Part shown: positions 8,561 to 17,397 of the stretch, one piece after another
Position numbering within the stretch: position 1 is the first letter of the stretch
How the letters are laid out: each line of letters starts with the position of its first letter
Assembly: GCA_903884945.1 (NCBI GenBank)
Contig: CAISGR010000026.1
Span: 1 to 32,230, forward strand
Length of the DNA: 32,230 nt
Source of the DNA: an uncultured bacterium
Lineage (GTDB): Bacteria; Pseudomonadota; Alphaproteobacteria; Sphingomonadales; Sphingomonadaceae
Reading direction: 5' to 3'
Translations under genes and position numbers: made by a program
Notes under the pieces: model-generated
Databases searched by the model: none
The model's input: the letters and a program-made list of their open reading frames with translations, nothing else
What the model was told of the DNA's origin: nothing

Positions 8561-10060
8561 ATGACAAACTTCAGAGGTCTCGTTCTCGCCCCCTTGCTGC
8601 TCGGCGGATGTGTCGTTGGCCCGGACTACGCCGGACCGCCGGGATTGGGTCGCGCCGCCCCCCAATCCAAGTTCGTGCGCCAGACCGCGAGTACGAGCAC
8701 CAATGACCCCGCAGTTGCTGAGTGGTGGACGGCTCTTCAAGATCCGGTCCTGAACGAGCTTGAGCGACGCGCACTTGCAGCGAATCCGTCGATCGATGTC
8801 GCCCAGGCGCGACTCCGTCAGGCGCGTGCATCCGTGCGCCAGGAGCGCGCTAACCGCTTTCCGAAAGCTGGGGCACAAGCGACCGGAATCTTCGCCGACC
8901 TTCCCGGGATCGATCTGCAGTCGGCTCAGGGGAACGGCGCAACGCCCCCTTCCCAGGACGCGGATTCCTCTCTCCAGTTTTTCAATCTCGGCCTGAACGC
9001 AAATTGGGAAATCGATCTTGCAGGAGGCCAGATCCGAAAAATAGAATCCGCTAACGCACTAGCCGCAGCGGCTTCCTACAACGCGGCAGATGCACACGTT
9101 CAACTCGCAGCCGACGTTGCGCAAAGTTATACGAATCTGCGGGACCGGCAGCAGCGCGCCGCTGCACTTCGTGGGGGGCTGGACCTGCAGAAGCAGCAGC
9201 TAGGCCTCGCTCGGCAACGCTTTCAGCAGGGCACGGTGCCGGCCTTTGCCATTGGTCAGGCGAACCGCGCCATTCAGGCTACCAACGGCGATCTCGCTAC
9301 GGCTGAGGCGGAGATCGGAATTTATCTCAATGCGCTCGCCGTGCTTGCAGGGGAGGCGCCAGGGAGGCTCGATTCCTTGCTGGCTGTCCCGCGTGACGTC
9401 CCCTTGCCGCCACAGGTCGTCGCCATCGGCGATCCCGCCTCTCTCCTTCGCCGTCGACCCGACATACGCGCCGCCGAGCGCAATCTGGCGGCCACGACCG
9501 CCCGGATTGGCGTCGCTGAAGCAGCGCGTTTTCCCAAGATCAGCTTTATGGGGATCCTAGGCATCGGCGGAACGTCTGTCGGAGACCTGGTCGATCTGGG
9601 AAATATCTCCAACATTGCCGTGCCCCAGCTACAATGGGGGCTGCTCGATTTTGGACGAACTTCGGCCCAGATAACGCAAGCGCGCGCTGGACGAGACGAA
9701 GCCGAGACACAGTATCGACAGTTAGTTCTAGGTGCGCTTCAGGACGCCGAGAATTCGCTTGCGCGCTTTGCACAGCAACGTCGCAATGTCGCAGCGCTCG
9801 CCGAGATCAAGCGATCGGCCGACGAGTCAGACATTTTGACACAACAACGCTTCCAGCGACAGGTCATTACCCGCAGTGACGCACTTGAGTCCGGTCGTCA
9901 GAAAGTGCTTGCTGCATCAAACCTTCAAAGTGCTGTTGCGGCTCTTACGGCAAGTTATGTCGCCATTCAAAAGTCGCTAGGGCTTGGGTGGGGGGAACCC
10001 ACCGATTCAAGCCTGGGTTCTACTCCCTTGAATACTTCTGAAATAATTTCGAAAAACTGA
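8561..10060 (+). CDS. OprM/NodT-type outer-membrane efflux lipoprotein
   Basis: The protein has 499 residues with a lipoprotein signal: MTNFRGLVLAPLLLGGC, lipid-modified Cys17, followed by VVGPDYAGP, the standard NodT/OprM opening. Two TolC-like repeats follow, with NWEIDLAGGQIRKIESANA and DVAQSYTNLRDRQQRA in the first and RRRPDIRAAERNLAATTARIGVAEAARFPKI in the second. It forms the trimeric channel through the outer membrane for the EmrAB-like pump. It starts 7 bp after emrB and is the last gene of the operon. The C-terminal end is Ser/Thr-rich and AT-richer than the rest. Confidence 0.9.
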   Translation: MTNFRGLVLAPLLLGGCVVGPDYAGPPGLGRAAPQSKFVRQTASTSTNDPAVAEWWTALQDPVLNELERRALAANPSIDVAQARLRQARASVRQERANRFPKAGAQATGIFADLPGIDLQSAQGNGATPPSQDADSSLQFFNLGLNANWEIDLAGGQIRKIESANALAAAASYNAADAHVQLAADVAQSYTNLRDRQQRAAALRGGLDLQKQQLGLARQRFQQGTVPAFAIGQANRAIQATNGDLATAEAEIGIYLNALAVLAGEAPGRLDSLLAVPRDVPLPPQVVAIGDPASLLRRRPDIRAAERNLAATTARIGVAEAARFPKISFMGILGIGGTSVGDLVDLGNISNIAVPQLQWGLLDFGRTSAQITQARAGRDEAETQYRQLVLGALQDAENSLARFAQQRRNVAALAEIKRSADESDILTQQRFQRQVITRSDALESGRQKVLAASNLQSAVAALTASYVAIQKSLGLGWGEPTDSSLGSTPLNTSEIISKN

Positions 10061-10128
10061 TGGTAATCGCTTAGTCCAAGATGGTTATTATTAGTGACTA
10101 CCCAAATTAACTTAATACGGTTGTGCAC

Positions 10129-10165
10129 AAAGCCTCGCCGCTGTTGAAGTATCATTGAGGCTTTT
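10129..10165 (+). terminator. Possible terminator of the efflux operon
   Basis: A perfect 8-bp inverted repeat, AAAGCCTC and GAGGCTTT (10129-10136 and 10157-10164), has a 20-base loop and a run of four T. It lies about 70 bp after the efflux operon in an AT-rich spacer. The loop is long and the T-run short, so this is a moderate candidate. It could also serve the opposing IS630 transcript. Confidence 0.35.
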
Positions 10166-10183
10166 CTCCAAGATGTGATATCA

Positions 10184-11279
10184 TCAATAGTTCATACCCA
10201 AGCGGATCGAATCTAACACTTGGTGCCCGCGCCTGACGGCGGCGATGATTTTATCAGGATCGGCGGTCCAGACGAAGGGTTTTGGGCTCTCGTTGTGCTC
10301 GGCGAGGAAGCGGTTGATGGCGGCCTGAAGATCGACGAGCGAGTGGAATACGCCTCGTTTGAGGCGTCGTGAGCCTGGCGAAGAAGCCCTCGACGGCGTT
10401 GAGCCACGAACAGGACGTTGGCGTAAAGTGGAAGGTGAAGCGCGGGTGCCGCTCGAGCCACTCGCGGACCTTGGGGTGCTTGTGGGCGGCATAGTTGTCG
10501 AGGATCACGTGGATCGCCTTACCGGCGGGGACTTGCGCCTCGATCAGATTGAGAAAGCGGATGAATTCCTGGTGCCGATGCCGATGCCGCTGCATGTTGC
10601 GGCCGATCACGGTCCCGTCGAGTATGTTGAGCGCCGCAAACAGCGTGGTGGTGCCGTTGCGCTTGTAATCATGGGTCATGGTGCCGGCTCGCCCCTTCTT
10701 GAGCGGCATGCCGGGCTGGGATCGGTCGAGGGCCTGGATCTGGCTCTTCTCGTCGAACGACAGGACGATCGCGTGGGCGGGTGGCGCGATATAAAGGCCG
10801 ACAACGTCGCGCAGCTTGTCGATGAACTCGGGATCATTGGAAAGCTTGAACTGCCGAACGCGGTGAGGCTGCAGGCCATGGGCGCGCCAGATCCGGTGAA
10901 CCGAACTGGCGCTGATCCCCGCTTCGCGGGCCATCAGCGCGGCCGTCCAATGGGTCGTCTCACCCGGCGGTTCCTCACGCGTCCCGGTGGCAACCCAAAC
11001 GAGCACCTCCGGGGTCAGCGGAGGGATGCGCGAAGGGCGGGTCTTGTCACGCAACAGACCTTCAACCCCTTCCTGCATGAACCGCTCCTGCCAGCGCCAC
11101 ACGCACGTCTTGGACGTGTCCGTCCGGCGCATGATCTCGCTGGTGCCGACCCCATCGGCGCTCAGAAGAACGATCTCGGCACGCCAGACGTGCTTCTGAG
11201 GGGCGTTACGATCCTTGCAGATCCGTTCGAGACGTTCGCGGTCCGCGGACGTGAGGTCGATGACGATACCACTGCGCAT
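10184..11279 (-). pseudogene. IS630-family transposase, frameshifted near the 3' end
   Basis: This is an IS630-type DDE transposase with an N-terminal helix-turn-helix (GVGTSEIMRRTDTSKTCVWR), then VLSFDEKSQIQALDR (first Asp), VILDNYAAHKHPKVREWL (second Asp) and SWLNAVEGFFARL (Glu). After FFARLT the first frame goes off into an arginine-rich tail, while the proper ending (RRLKRGVFHSLVDLQAAINR to HQVLDSIRLGMNY) continues in a second frame down to the TGA at 10184. The break lies about 10365-10380 and fits loss of two bases. A small in-frame RH duplication (NMQRHRHRHQEF) sits in the middle. Terminal repeats and the TA duplication could not be fixed by eye. Some IS630 elements use frameshifting, but this looks like damage. 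Confidence 0.8.
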
Positions 11280-11453
11280 GCCCGCTGACTCGCACGGCCG
11301 CAGCCGACTGGGAATCCCTAATCGGACTCAACCGTCAGGCGAGAACCACTAGTCCGCCCTGGTGAGGACCGCGCAAGCGAATTACCGTACTGATCATTGC
11401 GATCAGACCATCGGGGCGACCTTCATCGCTGGCTCTCTAGCGATCCACTCGGA

Positions 11454-11474
11454 GTTACCCGAGCGTTACCCGAG
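11454..11474 (+). repeat. Tandem GTTACCCGAG pair, 11-bp period
   Basis: GTTACCCGAG occurs at 11454-11463 and 11465-11474, one helical turn apart. Such spacing suits two protein-binding half-sites on one DNA face, but nothing else supports a function. Confidence 0.4.
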
Positions 11475-11865
11475 AATCTACCAAATCCCAACTCGCCTCG
11501 TCGGCCAAGGTTCTAAGTGATTATTTTCACTGTATAACCTTGGAGCTGCGAAGGGAATCATTCGTTACCGTCGTTTTTCAAGGCGCGCGTTTGAGGTCGG
11601 AGGCCGACGTCTGGCCCTCCGCCTTGACCGACGGCGGACTTAGGACACAGTATCGCCGATGGATCGTCCCCGCAGGTCGACCACGTTCCGCAGTCTGTCC
11701 ACCCGCAGCCGCTCCGCCCTGGCTCCTGCGGACGGGGCGCGCTGAATGGCGCAGGCCACCGCCACCGATGTCCTGATCAAGCGGCTCGGTTGAGTCTGCA
11801 TTCGGTTTTCGTGGGAGGGCGACAATTCCCGCCGTGCAGCATCGGCAGCCGGCGAACCCTTGTTC

Positions 11866-11881
11866 CATACTTGACCGCATG
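11866..11881 (+). promoter_or_regulatory. Operator-like site 1 (CATAC-N6-GCATG), upstream of ior
   Basis: CATACTTGACCGCATG lies 31 bp before the ATG at 11913. It is one of five similar sites in this island. Its centre, TTGACC, could itself be a -35 box, in which case bound repressor would cover the promoter. Confidence 0.5.
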
Positions 11882-11912
11882 GTACGCGAGAATCCGGTAT
11901 GAGAGGGATAGC

Positions 11913-14900
11913 ATGTCATACGAAGTGGCGCTGAGCGACAAATACATGCTGGATCAGGGGCGCGTGTTCCTGTCCGGCACGCAGGCGCTGACCCGCGTAC
12001 TCCTGTCCCAGCGGCGATCGGATGCGGCGCAGGGACTCAACACCGGCGGCTTTGTCTCGGGCTATCGCGGCTCGCCGCTGGGCTCGCTCGACACTGCCCT
12101 CTGGGCGGCGCGGGGCGCGCTGAAGGACGGGGGGATCGTCTTCCAGCCCGGCGTGAACGAGGAACTGGCCGCGACCGCCGTCTATGGTTCCCAGCAACTC
12201 GGCTTCTTTCCCGGCGCGCGCCATGACGGCGTGTTCGCCGCCTGGTACGGCAAGGGGCCCGGGGTCGACCGGGCCGGCGATGCGCTCAAGCACGGCAATC
12301 TCGCGGGGACTGCCGCGCTTGGCGGGGTGCTGGTCCTGGCCGGGGACGACCATTCGGCCAAGTCGTCGACGACCGCGCACCAGTCCGAACAGGCGCTCGT
12401 CGCCTCGCTAATCCCGGTGCTTTATCCCGCATCGGTTGCCGAATTCCTGGAATTTGGGGCTTTCGGTATCGCGCTGTCGCGCTTTTCGGGGCTGTGGGCC
12501 GGCTTCAAGTGCATCAACGACACCGCCGACGCGACCGCGACCGCGTCGCTGGGCGATCCGCTGCGCCGCTGGCTCTGCCCCGAAGTGGAGATGCCCCCCG
12601 AGGGCCTCAACATCTTCCAGGGCGAAACGCAATTGTCGATGGAACGCCGGACGACCGATTTCCGACTGCCGGCGGCACAGGCGTTCATTCGCGCGAACCG
12701 GCTCGACCGGGTGCTGCGCGACGGTGATCGCCGGACGCTCGGCATTGTCACCGCCGGGAAGGCCGCGCTCGATGTGATCGAGGCGCTGAATCAGCTCGGC
12801 CTGAACGACGCGCGCTGCCGCGCGCTCGGCATCCGCGTGCTGAAGCTGGCGATGACCTGGCCCGTCGAGCCGGACGTGACCAGGGCCTTCGCGCGCGGGC
12901 ATCGCCAAGTGCTGGTGGTGGAGGAGAAGCGCGCGTTCATCGAACCGCAGGTCGCCTCGCTGCTGTATCACCTCGATGCCGGCGAGCGCCCGGTGCTGAC
13001 CGGAAAGGCCGATGCGACCGGCCGCCCGTTGCTTCCTCAGAACGGGGAACTCGGACCCACCGAGATCGGCGCGGTCCTGTTCGGCCAGCTCGAGGCGCTC
13101 GGCCTTGTCGACGAGCCACTGCGCACGCGCCGCGCGGAGATTGAGGCAAGGCTCGCGGCGGGGAGTGCGGCGTTGACCCCTTTCAACCGCATGCCGTTCT
13201 TCTGTTCTGGGTGTCCGCACAACACGTCGACCGTCGTGCCCGACGGATCGGTTGCGCTGTCCGGGATCGGCTGTCACGTGATGGCGGCGATGATGCCGCA
13301 TCGCAAGCACGTCTGGCCGGTGCAGATGGGGGGCGAGGGGGCCAATTGGATCGGCGTCGCCCCGTTCACGGACACCAGGCATATTTTCCAGAATCTGGGC
13401 GACGGGACCTACCATCACTCCGGTTCGCTGGCTGTCCGGGCCGCGGTGTCGGCGGGTATCGGCATCACCTACAAGCTGTTGTTCAACGATGCGGTGGCGA
13501 TGACGGGCGGCCAGCCCGTCGAGGGGCAAATGACGCCGTGGCAGATCGCGTCCGAGCTGTTGCAGGAGGGGGTGCGCAAGGTCGTGGTCGTCGCCGACGA
13601 TCCCGACAAATATCCGTCCACAGTGCGTTTCCCGGACGGCGTCGCGATCCGCCCGCGCGAGGAGCTGGACGCCGTGCAGCGCGACCTCGCCACGATCGAC
13701 GGCGTGACCGTGCTGATCTATGATCAGGTGTGCGCGGCGGAGAAGCGCCGTCGCAGAAAGAAGGGGACCTTCCCCGACCCGGCAAAGCGGATCTTCATCA
13801 ACGACCTAGTGTGCGAGGGATGCGGCGACTGTTCGGTCAAGTCGAACTGTGTCAGCGTACAGCCCCTCGAAACCGAATTCGGCCGCAAGCGTCAGATCGA
13901 CCAGTCGAACTGCAACAAGGATTTCAGCTGCATCAACGGGTTCTGCCCGTCCTTCGTGACGGTCAGCGGCGGCAACCTGAAGGGGCGTGCAGCCGCCGCC
14001 CCGGCGGCTGCGATTCCGCCGCTACCCGCCCCGCCGCCGCCCGTCGAAGGCGCGCTCGCGATTCTGATCGCGGGGATCGGCGGCACCGGCGTCGTCACCA
14101 TCGGCGCCGTGCTGGGGATGGCGGCGCATCTCGACGGCAAGTCCGCAAGCATCATCGACGTGACCGGCTTGTCGCAGAAGAACGGGGCGGTGTTCAGCCA
14201 TCTGCGGATCGCGCCGAGCGATGACGCCATCGCGGCGGCGCGCATTCCGATCGCCGGCGCGGAGTTGCTGCTCGGTTGCGACATGATCACCGCGGGCGGG
14301 GCCGAGGCGATGGCGCTGGTTCAGCCCGGGCACACGCGCGGCGTCATTAACGAAAATCTTACTCCCACGGCGGCCTTCACGATCGACACCGGCATAGACT
14401 TTGCCGGCGCGCAGACGCTGCGACGGTTGCGCGAAGTGCTGGCCGCGGATTCCGCGTTCGTCGACGCCACGCGGGTCGCGGCCCGCCTGATGGGAGACGC
14501 CATCGGCGCGAACATGTTCGTCGTCGGGGTCGCGCTGCAGCGTGGCCTGCTGCCGGTATCGCTGGCGGCGGTGGAACGCGCGATCACGCTGAACGGCGTC
14601 GCGGTCGACTTCAACCTGCGCGCCTTCGCGCTGGGCCGGCTGGCCGTGGTCGAGCCCGGCGCCATCGAGGCGCAGCTCGGCGACCAAGTTGCCGCGGTTG
14701 CAGAAGGATCGCTCCGGCTGTCGACGGATACCGGCGACGCGATCGAGCGGCGAGCTGCGCTTCTCGCCGACTATCAGAATGCGGCCTATGCCGCGCGTTT
14801 TGGTCGGAAGATCGCGGCGATCGCCGCGGCAGAGGCCAGGGTGGCGCCAGGCCGCACCGAGCTCAGCGACGCGGTGGCGCGAAACCTGTTCAAGCTGATG

Positions 14901-15386
14901 GCATACAAGGACGAATATGAGGTCGCCCGGCTCTATACGTCCGGTGAATTCCGCGCGAAGCTGGGCGAGCAGTTCACCGGCGATTACCGCGTGTCCGTCC
15001 ATCTCGCGCCGCCATTGTTCGCGCGCAAGGATCCGTTGACGGGGTTGCCGCGAAAGCGAGAGTTCGGGCCGTGGATGCTGGCCGCCTTCGGCCTGCTGGC
15101 GCGGGCGAAGCGGCTGCGTGGAACCGCGTTCGACCCGTTCGGCCGTACCGCCGAACGGCGGATGGAACGCCAGTTGGTTCGCGATTATGAGGCGGTGCTC
15201 GACAGCATCGCGACCCATCTCGACCCCGTGAAGTACGACGCGGCGGTGGCGCTGGCCCGTTATCCGGACAAGATCCGCGGCTATGGCCATATCAAGGACC
15301 GGTCGGTACCCGGCGCCCTCGCCGAGCGCGACAGCCGGCTCGCCGCGTTCCTCGTACCGATCGAGGAACTCCAGGCGGCCGAATGA
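11913..15386 (+). CDS. Fused indolepyruvate/arylpyruvate:ferredoxin oxidoreductase
   Basis: The protein has 1157 residues from ATG 11913, behind an AGAGGGA ribosome-binding site (MSYEVALSDKYMLDQGRVFL). This enzyme type decarboxylates arylpyruvates to aryl-acetyl-CoA with thiamine diphosphate, passing electrons to ferredoxin. The N-terminal half is the alpha (pyruvate/TPP-binding) part, with GYRGSPLGSLD, FCSGCPHNTS (Cys431, Cys434) and GGEGANWIGVAPF. Then comes a cysteine cluster beginning CEGCGDC (Cys634/637/640) and continuing CNKDFSCINGFCPSF. The gamma domain follows from about residue 715 (IAGIGGTGVVTIGAVLGMA). Domain order and length match the fused form common in proteobacteria. It is alone in its transcription unit, with a regulon-type site in front, so it seems to belong with the catabolic genes, perhaps feeding in aromatic keto-acids. 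The substrate is not certain. Confidence 0.88.
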   Translation: MSYEVALSDKYMLDQGRVFLSGTQALTRVLLSQRRSDAAQGLNTGGFVSGYRGSPLGSLDTALWAARGALKDGGIVFQPGVNEELAATAVYGSQQLGFFPGARHDGVFAAWYGKGPGVDRAGDALKHGNLAGTAALGGVLVLAGDDHSAKSSTTAHQSEQALVASLIPVLYPASVAEFLEFGAFGIALSRFSGLWAGFKCINDTADATATASLGDPLRRWLCPEVEMPPEGLNIFQGETQLSMERRTTDFRLPAAQAFIRANRLDRVLRDGDRRTLGIVTAGKAALDVIEALNQLGLNDARCRALGIRVLKLAMTWPVEPDVTRAFARGHRQVLVVEEKRAFIEPQVASLLYHLDAGERPVLTGKADATGRPLLPQNGELGPTEIGAVLFGQLEALGLVDEPLRTRRAEIEARLAAGSAALTPFNRMPFFCSGCPHNTSTVVPDGSVALSGIGCHVMAAMMPHRKHVWPVQMGGEGANWIGVAPFTDTRHIFQNLGDGTYHHSGSLAVRAAVSAGIGITYKLLFNDAVAMTGGQPVEGQMTPWQIASELLQEGVRKVVVVADDPDKYPSTVRFPDGVAIRPREELDAVQRDLATIDGVTVLIYDQVCAAEKRRRRKKGTFPDPAKRIFINDLVCEGCGDCSVKSNCVSVQPLETEFGRKRQIDQSNCNKDFSCINGFCPSFVTVSGGNLKGRAAAAPAAAIPPLPAPPPPVEGALAILIAGIGGTGVVTIGAVLGMAAHLDGKSASIIDVTGLSQKNGAVFSHLRIAPSDDAIAAARIPIAGAELLLGCDMITAGGAEAMALVQPGHTRGVINENLTPTAAFTIDTGIDFAGAQTLRRLREVLAADSAFVDATRVAARLMGDAIGANMFVVGVALQRGLLPVSLAAVERAITLNGVAVDFNLRAFALGRLAVVEPGAIEAQLGDQVAAVAEGSLRLSTDTGDAIERRAALLADYQNAAYAARFGRKIAAIAAAEARVAPGRTELSDAVARNLFKLMAYKDEYEVARLYTSGEFRAKLGEQFTGDYRVSVHLAPPLFARKDPLTGLPRKREFGPWMLAAFGLLARAKRLRGTAFDPFGRTAERRMERQLVRDYEAVLDSIATHLDPVKYDAAVALARYPDKIRGYGHIKDRSVPGALAERDSRLAAFLVPIEELQAAE

Positions 15387-15409
15387 TCGGCCGCCGGACA
15401 TCGCCGATC

Positions 15410-16194
15410 TTAAAGTCGGGGCCACTGTAGTTGAGGCGCCGGCGGCCCGCACTCGTCGTCCGGTGCATCGGAGACGAAGCGCGCTTCGATCGCGGCGGCG
15501 CAGGACAGGATATCCGCCAAATGCCGCTCGGCGATTTCTCCGGGCACCACTACGCGCCGAAAGAAGATGATATTGATGGCGCCCAGGACCCGCCCGTCGC
15601 TGCGGATCGGAACCGCGATCGCGCCGACGTCGGAATCGGCCTGCCCGACCGCTCATGCATAGCCCCGGCGGCGGAAATCCTCGACCAGCGCCGCGACCGC
15701 TTCAGGCCGGTGCGGCTCTGCCCCCGGCAGGGCATCGACGAGCTGCAACATCATCGCGCGCGTGCCTGGATCGGCCCCGGCCAGCGTGGCCCGCCCAAGC
15801 GCGCTTCCAGCATCGTCCGCCGTCGCCCGACCATGGCGCGGTGAATCGACAGGCGGCTGAACCGGTGCGTACTCTCCTGGATCGTCATCGTGCCGCGATC
15901 GAAGGTCGCGAAGTCGCTGGGCCACTGGACGCTGGGGTAGCATCCTGCCCAATTCGACCGCCGCGATATGAACCAGCCGGTCGGTGGGCAGGTAGCCGTC
16001 CGACAGCCGCCGAACATCGGGCCGCAACAGCCAGCTGCCGTCACCGGTCGCCTGGACGACCAGATCGCGCGCGGCGAGCGTGTGCAGCAGCCGGTGCACG
16101 GTCGTGCGGTCGATGCCGGTACACGGGCCAGTGCGGCGGCGCCCGCGCGGCCGAGGCGGTCAAGCGCCCGCACCGGCTTGTAGGCGGTCCCCAT
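15410..16194 (-). pseudogene. mhpR: Decayed mhpR-like IclR-family activator gene
   Basis: Read in shifting frames, this region reconstructs an MhpR-type IclR regulator. The order is MGTAYKPVRALDR (start 16194), the HTH remnant IDRTTVHRLLHTLAARDLVV, LLRPDVRRLSDGYLPTDRLV, QWPSDFATFDRGTMTIQEST, HRFSRLSIHRAMVGRR, LGRATLAGADPGTRAMML, EDFRRRGYA, an in-frame TGA, then DVGAIAVPIRSDGRVLGA, with the end at 15410. I count at least three frameshifts (about 16110, 15930, 15810), a short deletion before the HTH, and the TGA at about 15651. The HRFSRL-HRAMVGRR block agrees with E. coli MhpR as I remember it. In E. coli mhpR is also divergent from the mhp structural genes. The pseudogene lies between ior and mhpB and cannot give an active protein. 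Confidence 0.85.
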
Positions 16195-16204
16195 CGGCCT
16201 GCGG

Positions 16205-16221
16205 TGTGCACCAGATGCACC
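16205..16221. promoter_or_regulatory. MhpR-type operator upstream of mhpB
   Basis: The minus strand reads GGTGCATCTGGTGCACA. From memory, the E. coli MhpR operator is GGTGCACCTGGTGCACA, which differs at one base. The site lies 10 bp above the start of the decayed mhpR and 121 bp before mhpB. The comparison should be checked against the published site. A related sequence occurs at 31027-31043. Confidence 0.6.
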
Positions 16222-16261
16222 GATCGCGCAACGCGATTGTGGCCCCACCGCGCCCGCCTAT

Positions 16262-16273
16262 CGTTCGCGAACG
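16262..16273. promoter_or_regulatory. Perfect palindrome CGTTCGCGAACG upstream of mhpB
   Basis: A 12-bp perfect palindrome sits in the 148-bp gap between the mhpR remnant and mhpB, 69 bp before the mhpB start. It may be a second regulator-binding site or part of the promoter. No factor can be named. Confidence 0.35.
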
Positions 16274-16342
16274 GATCGTGACCCGTCGCGCGAGCCGCCT
16301 CGCCACGCCCTTCAAGCCACGCCTCGGGACAAGGAAACGCCA

Positions 16343-17308
16343 ATGCCGCTCAAGCTCGCCTGCGCCTCCCATTCGCCGCTGATGCGGGATGGGCCTTGTT
16401 CCGACGAAGTCCGCAGCGGCGTGTCTCGAGGATTCGCCGCGCTCGCCGCCACGATCCGCGACTTCGATCCCCATTATGTGATCCAGTTCTCGCCGGATCA
16501 CTTCAGCGGCTTCTTCTACGAGCTGATGCCCGCATTCTGTGTCGGCACGAAGGCGGACGCGATCGGCGACTGGGATACGACGGCCGGACCACTCGACGTC
16601 CCGCATGACGAGGCGGTCGCGCTCTCCAGGCACCTGCTGCGCGCCGACTTTGACGTGGCGCAGAGTCATCACATGCGGCTCGATCATGGTTTCGTCCAGA
16701 TCTGGGAGAGTCTGTTCGGCACCGCCACGGGCCTGCCGATCATCCCGATCTTCATCAATTGCGCCGCGCCGCCGCTTCCGTCCTTCCGTCGGGCTAGGCA
16801 GTTGGGCGAAGCGGTGGGCCGGTTCGCCCTGCAGAGCGGAAAGCGAGTGCTCCTCGCCACCTCGGGCGGGCTCAGCCATGATCCGCCCATCCCCAGCTTC
16901 TGGAAATCGCCGCCAGAGGTCGCCTCGCGATTGCTCGATCCCCAAAACCCCACTGCCGGGGAGCGGGCAGCGCGCGAGGAGCGCACCAAGGTGGCAGGGC
17001 GTGAGGCCCATGCCGGCGGAGGCGCAATCCTGCCCGTCTCCGGCAAATGGGATCGGGGCTTTCTCGATCGCCTCAGCGCGGGACTGACCGGCGAGTTCGA
17101 CGATCTACACCCCGAGGATATGATCGCGGCCGCCGGTCGGGGCGGCCCTGGAGTGCTGTGCTGGATGGCCGCGATGGCAGCCTTGGCCACCGCGGGACCG
17201 ACCGAATCCCGGCTGCATTTCTATGAGGCCATCCAGGGTTGGGTCGCAGGCATGGCGATATTCTCCGCAAGGACCGTCTCGCCCGCGTCCAGCCCCGAAC
17301 AGGCATAA
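16343..17308 (+). CDS. mhpB: 3-carboxyethylcatechol 2,3-dioxygenase (MhpB, class III extradiol)
   Basis: The protein has 321 residues and starts at ATG 16343 behind an AAGGAAA ribosome-binding site. It cleaves the ring of 2,3-dihydroxyphenylpropionate (or the cinnamate analogue) next to the hydroxyls, using Fe(II). The fit to MhpB is close throughout: SHSPL with His10, FSPDHFSGFFYELMPAFCVG with His53, DHGFVQ with Asp114-His115, GGLSHDPP with His179, and the late W-AGM--SAR ending. As I recall, Asp114, His115 and His179 are the catalytic residues of the E. coli enzyme at the same numbers. It stands alone on the plus strand, divergent from the mhpR remnant and convergent with mhpD. The C-terminal 10 residues are extra. 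Confidence 0.93.
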   Translation: MPLKLACASHSPLMRDGPCSDEVRSGVSRGFAALAATIRDFDPHYVIQFSPDHFSGFFYELMPAFCVGTKADAIGDWDTTAGPLDVPHDEAVALSRHLLRADFDVAQSHHMRLDHGFVQIWESLFGTATGLPIIPIFINCAAPPLPSFRRARQLGEAVGRFALQSGKRVLLATSGGLSHDPPIPSFWKSPPEVASRLLDPQNPTAGERAAREERTKVAGREAHAGGGAILPVSGKWDRGFLDRLSAGLTGEFDDLHPEDMIAAAGRGGPGVLCWMAAMAALATAGPTESRLHFYEAIQGWVAGMAIFSARTVSPASSPEQA

Positions 17309-17319
17309 CGAGGATTCAG

Positions 17320-17364
17320 ATGAGCGGCATTCCAGGAATATGGAGCGATGTGCGAGGGTTCTGA
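17320..17364 (+). other. Mini-ORF in the mhpB-mhpD gap, possible gene remnant
   Basis: Behind an AGGA ribosome-binding site 11 bp after mhpB, a frame starts MSGIPGIWSDVRGF and stops after 14 codons. It looks like the first residues of a following gene, which would suit an operon cut short by rearrangement. The rest of the 89-bp convergent gap shows only an 11-bp palindrome, ATTCCAGGAAT (17329-17339). No family can be named from 14 residues. Confidence 0.25.
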
Positions 17365-17397
17365 TATTGCGCGGTTTGGAGGCAGCCGGCGGAGCGA

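Larger units (their letters stand above)
11280..11912. other. Long non-coding stretch between IS630 and the catabolic island
   Basis: I find no convincing gene in these 633 bp. Open frames on both strands are short, overlap one another and have arginine/proline-rich content typical of chance frames in GC-rich DNA. The first part probably includes the outer end of the IS630 element. It also holds a tandem 11-bp repeat (11454-11474), an AT-rich patch (about 11515-11540) and, at the end, the operator-like site and ribosome-binding site of the next gene. It may be a remnant of older sequence joined by transposition. Confidence 0.5.

Noticed and set aside
11790..11912. Upstream start for the ior gene
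   Set aside because: The extra 41 codons cover the operator-like site and lack family similarity. ATG 11913 has a good ribosome-binding site and the expected N-terminus.
11578..11919. 113-codon minus-strand frame in the non-coding stretch
   Set aside because: There is no ribosome-binding site, no recognisable domain, and competing frames of equal quality are present, so it was not called as a gene.
12408..13529. 373-codon minus-strand frame within ior
   Set aside because: It is a shadow of the real gene, rich in Arg, His and Gln, with no motif.
14022..15656. 544-codon minus-strand open frame opposite the ior gene
   Set aside because: It lies antisense to a well-supported gene, is arginine-rich with no motif, and is the kind of shadow frame expected in GC-rich DNA.
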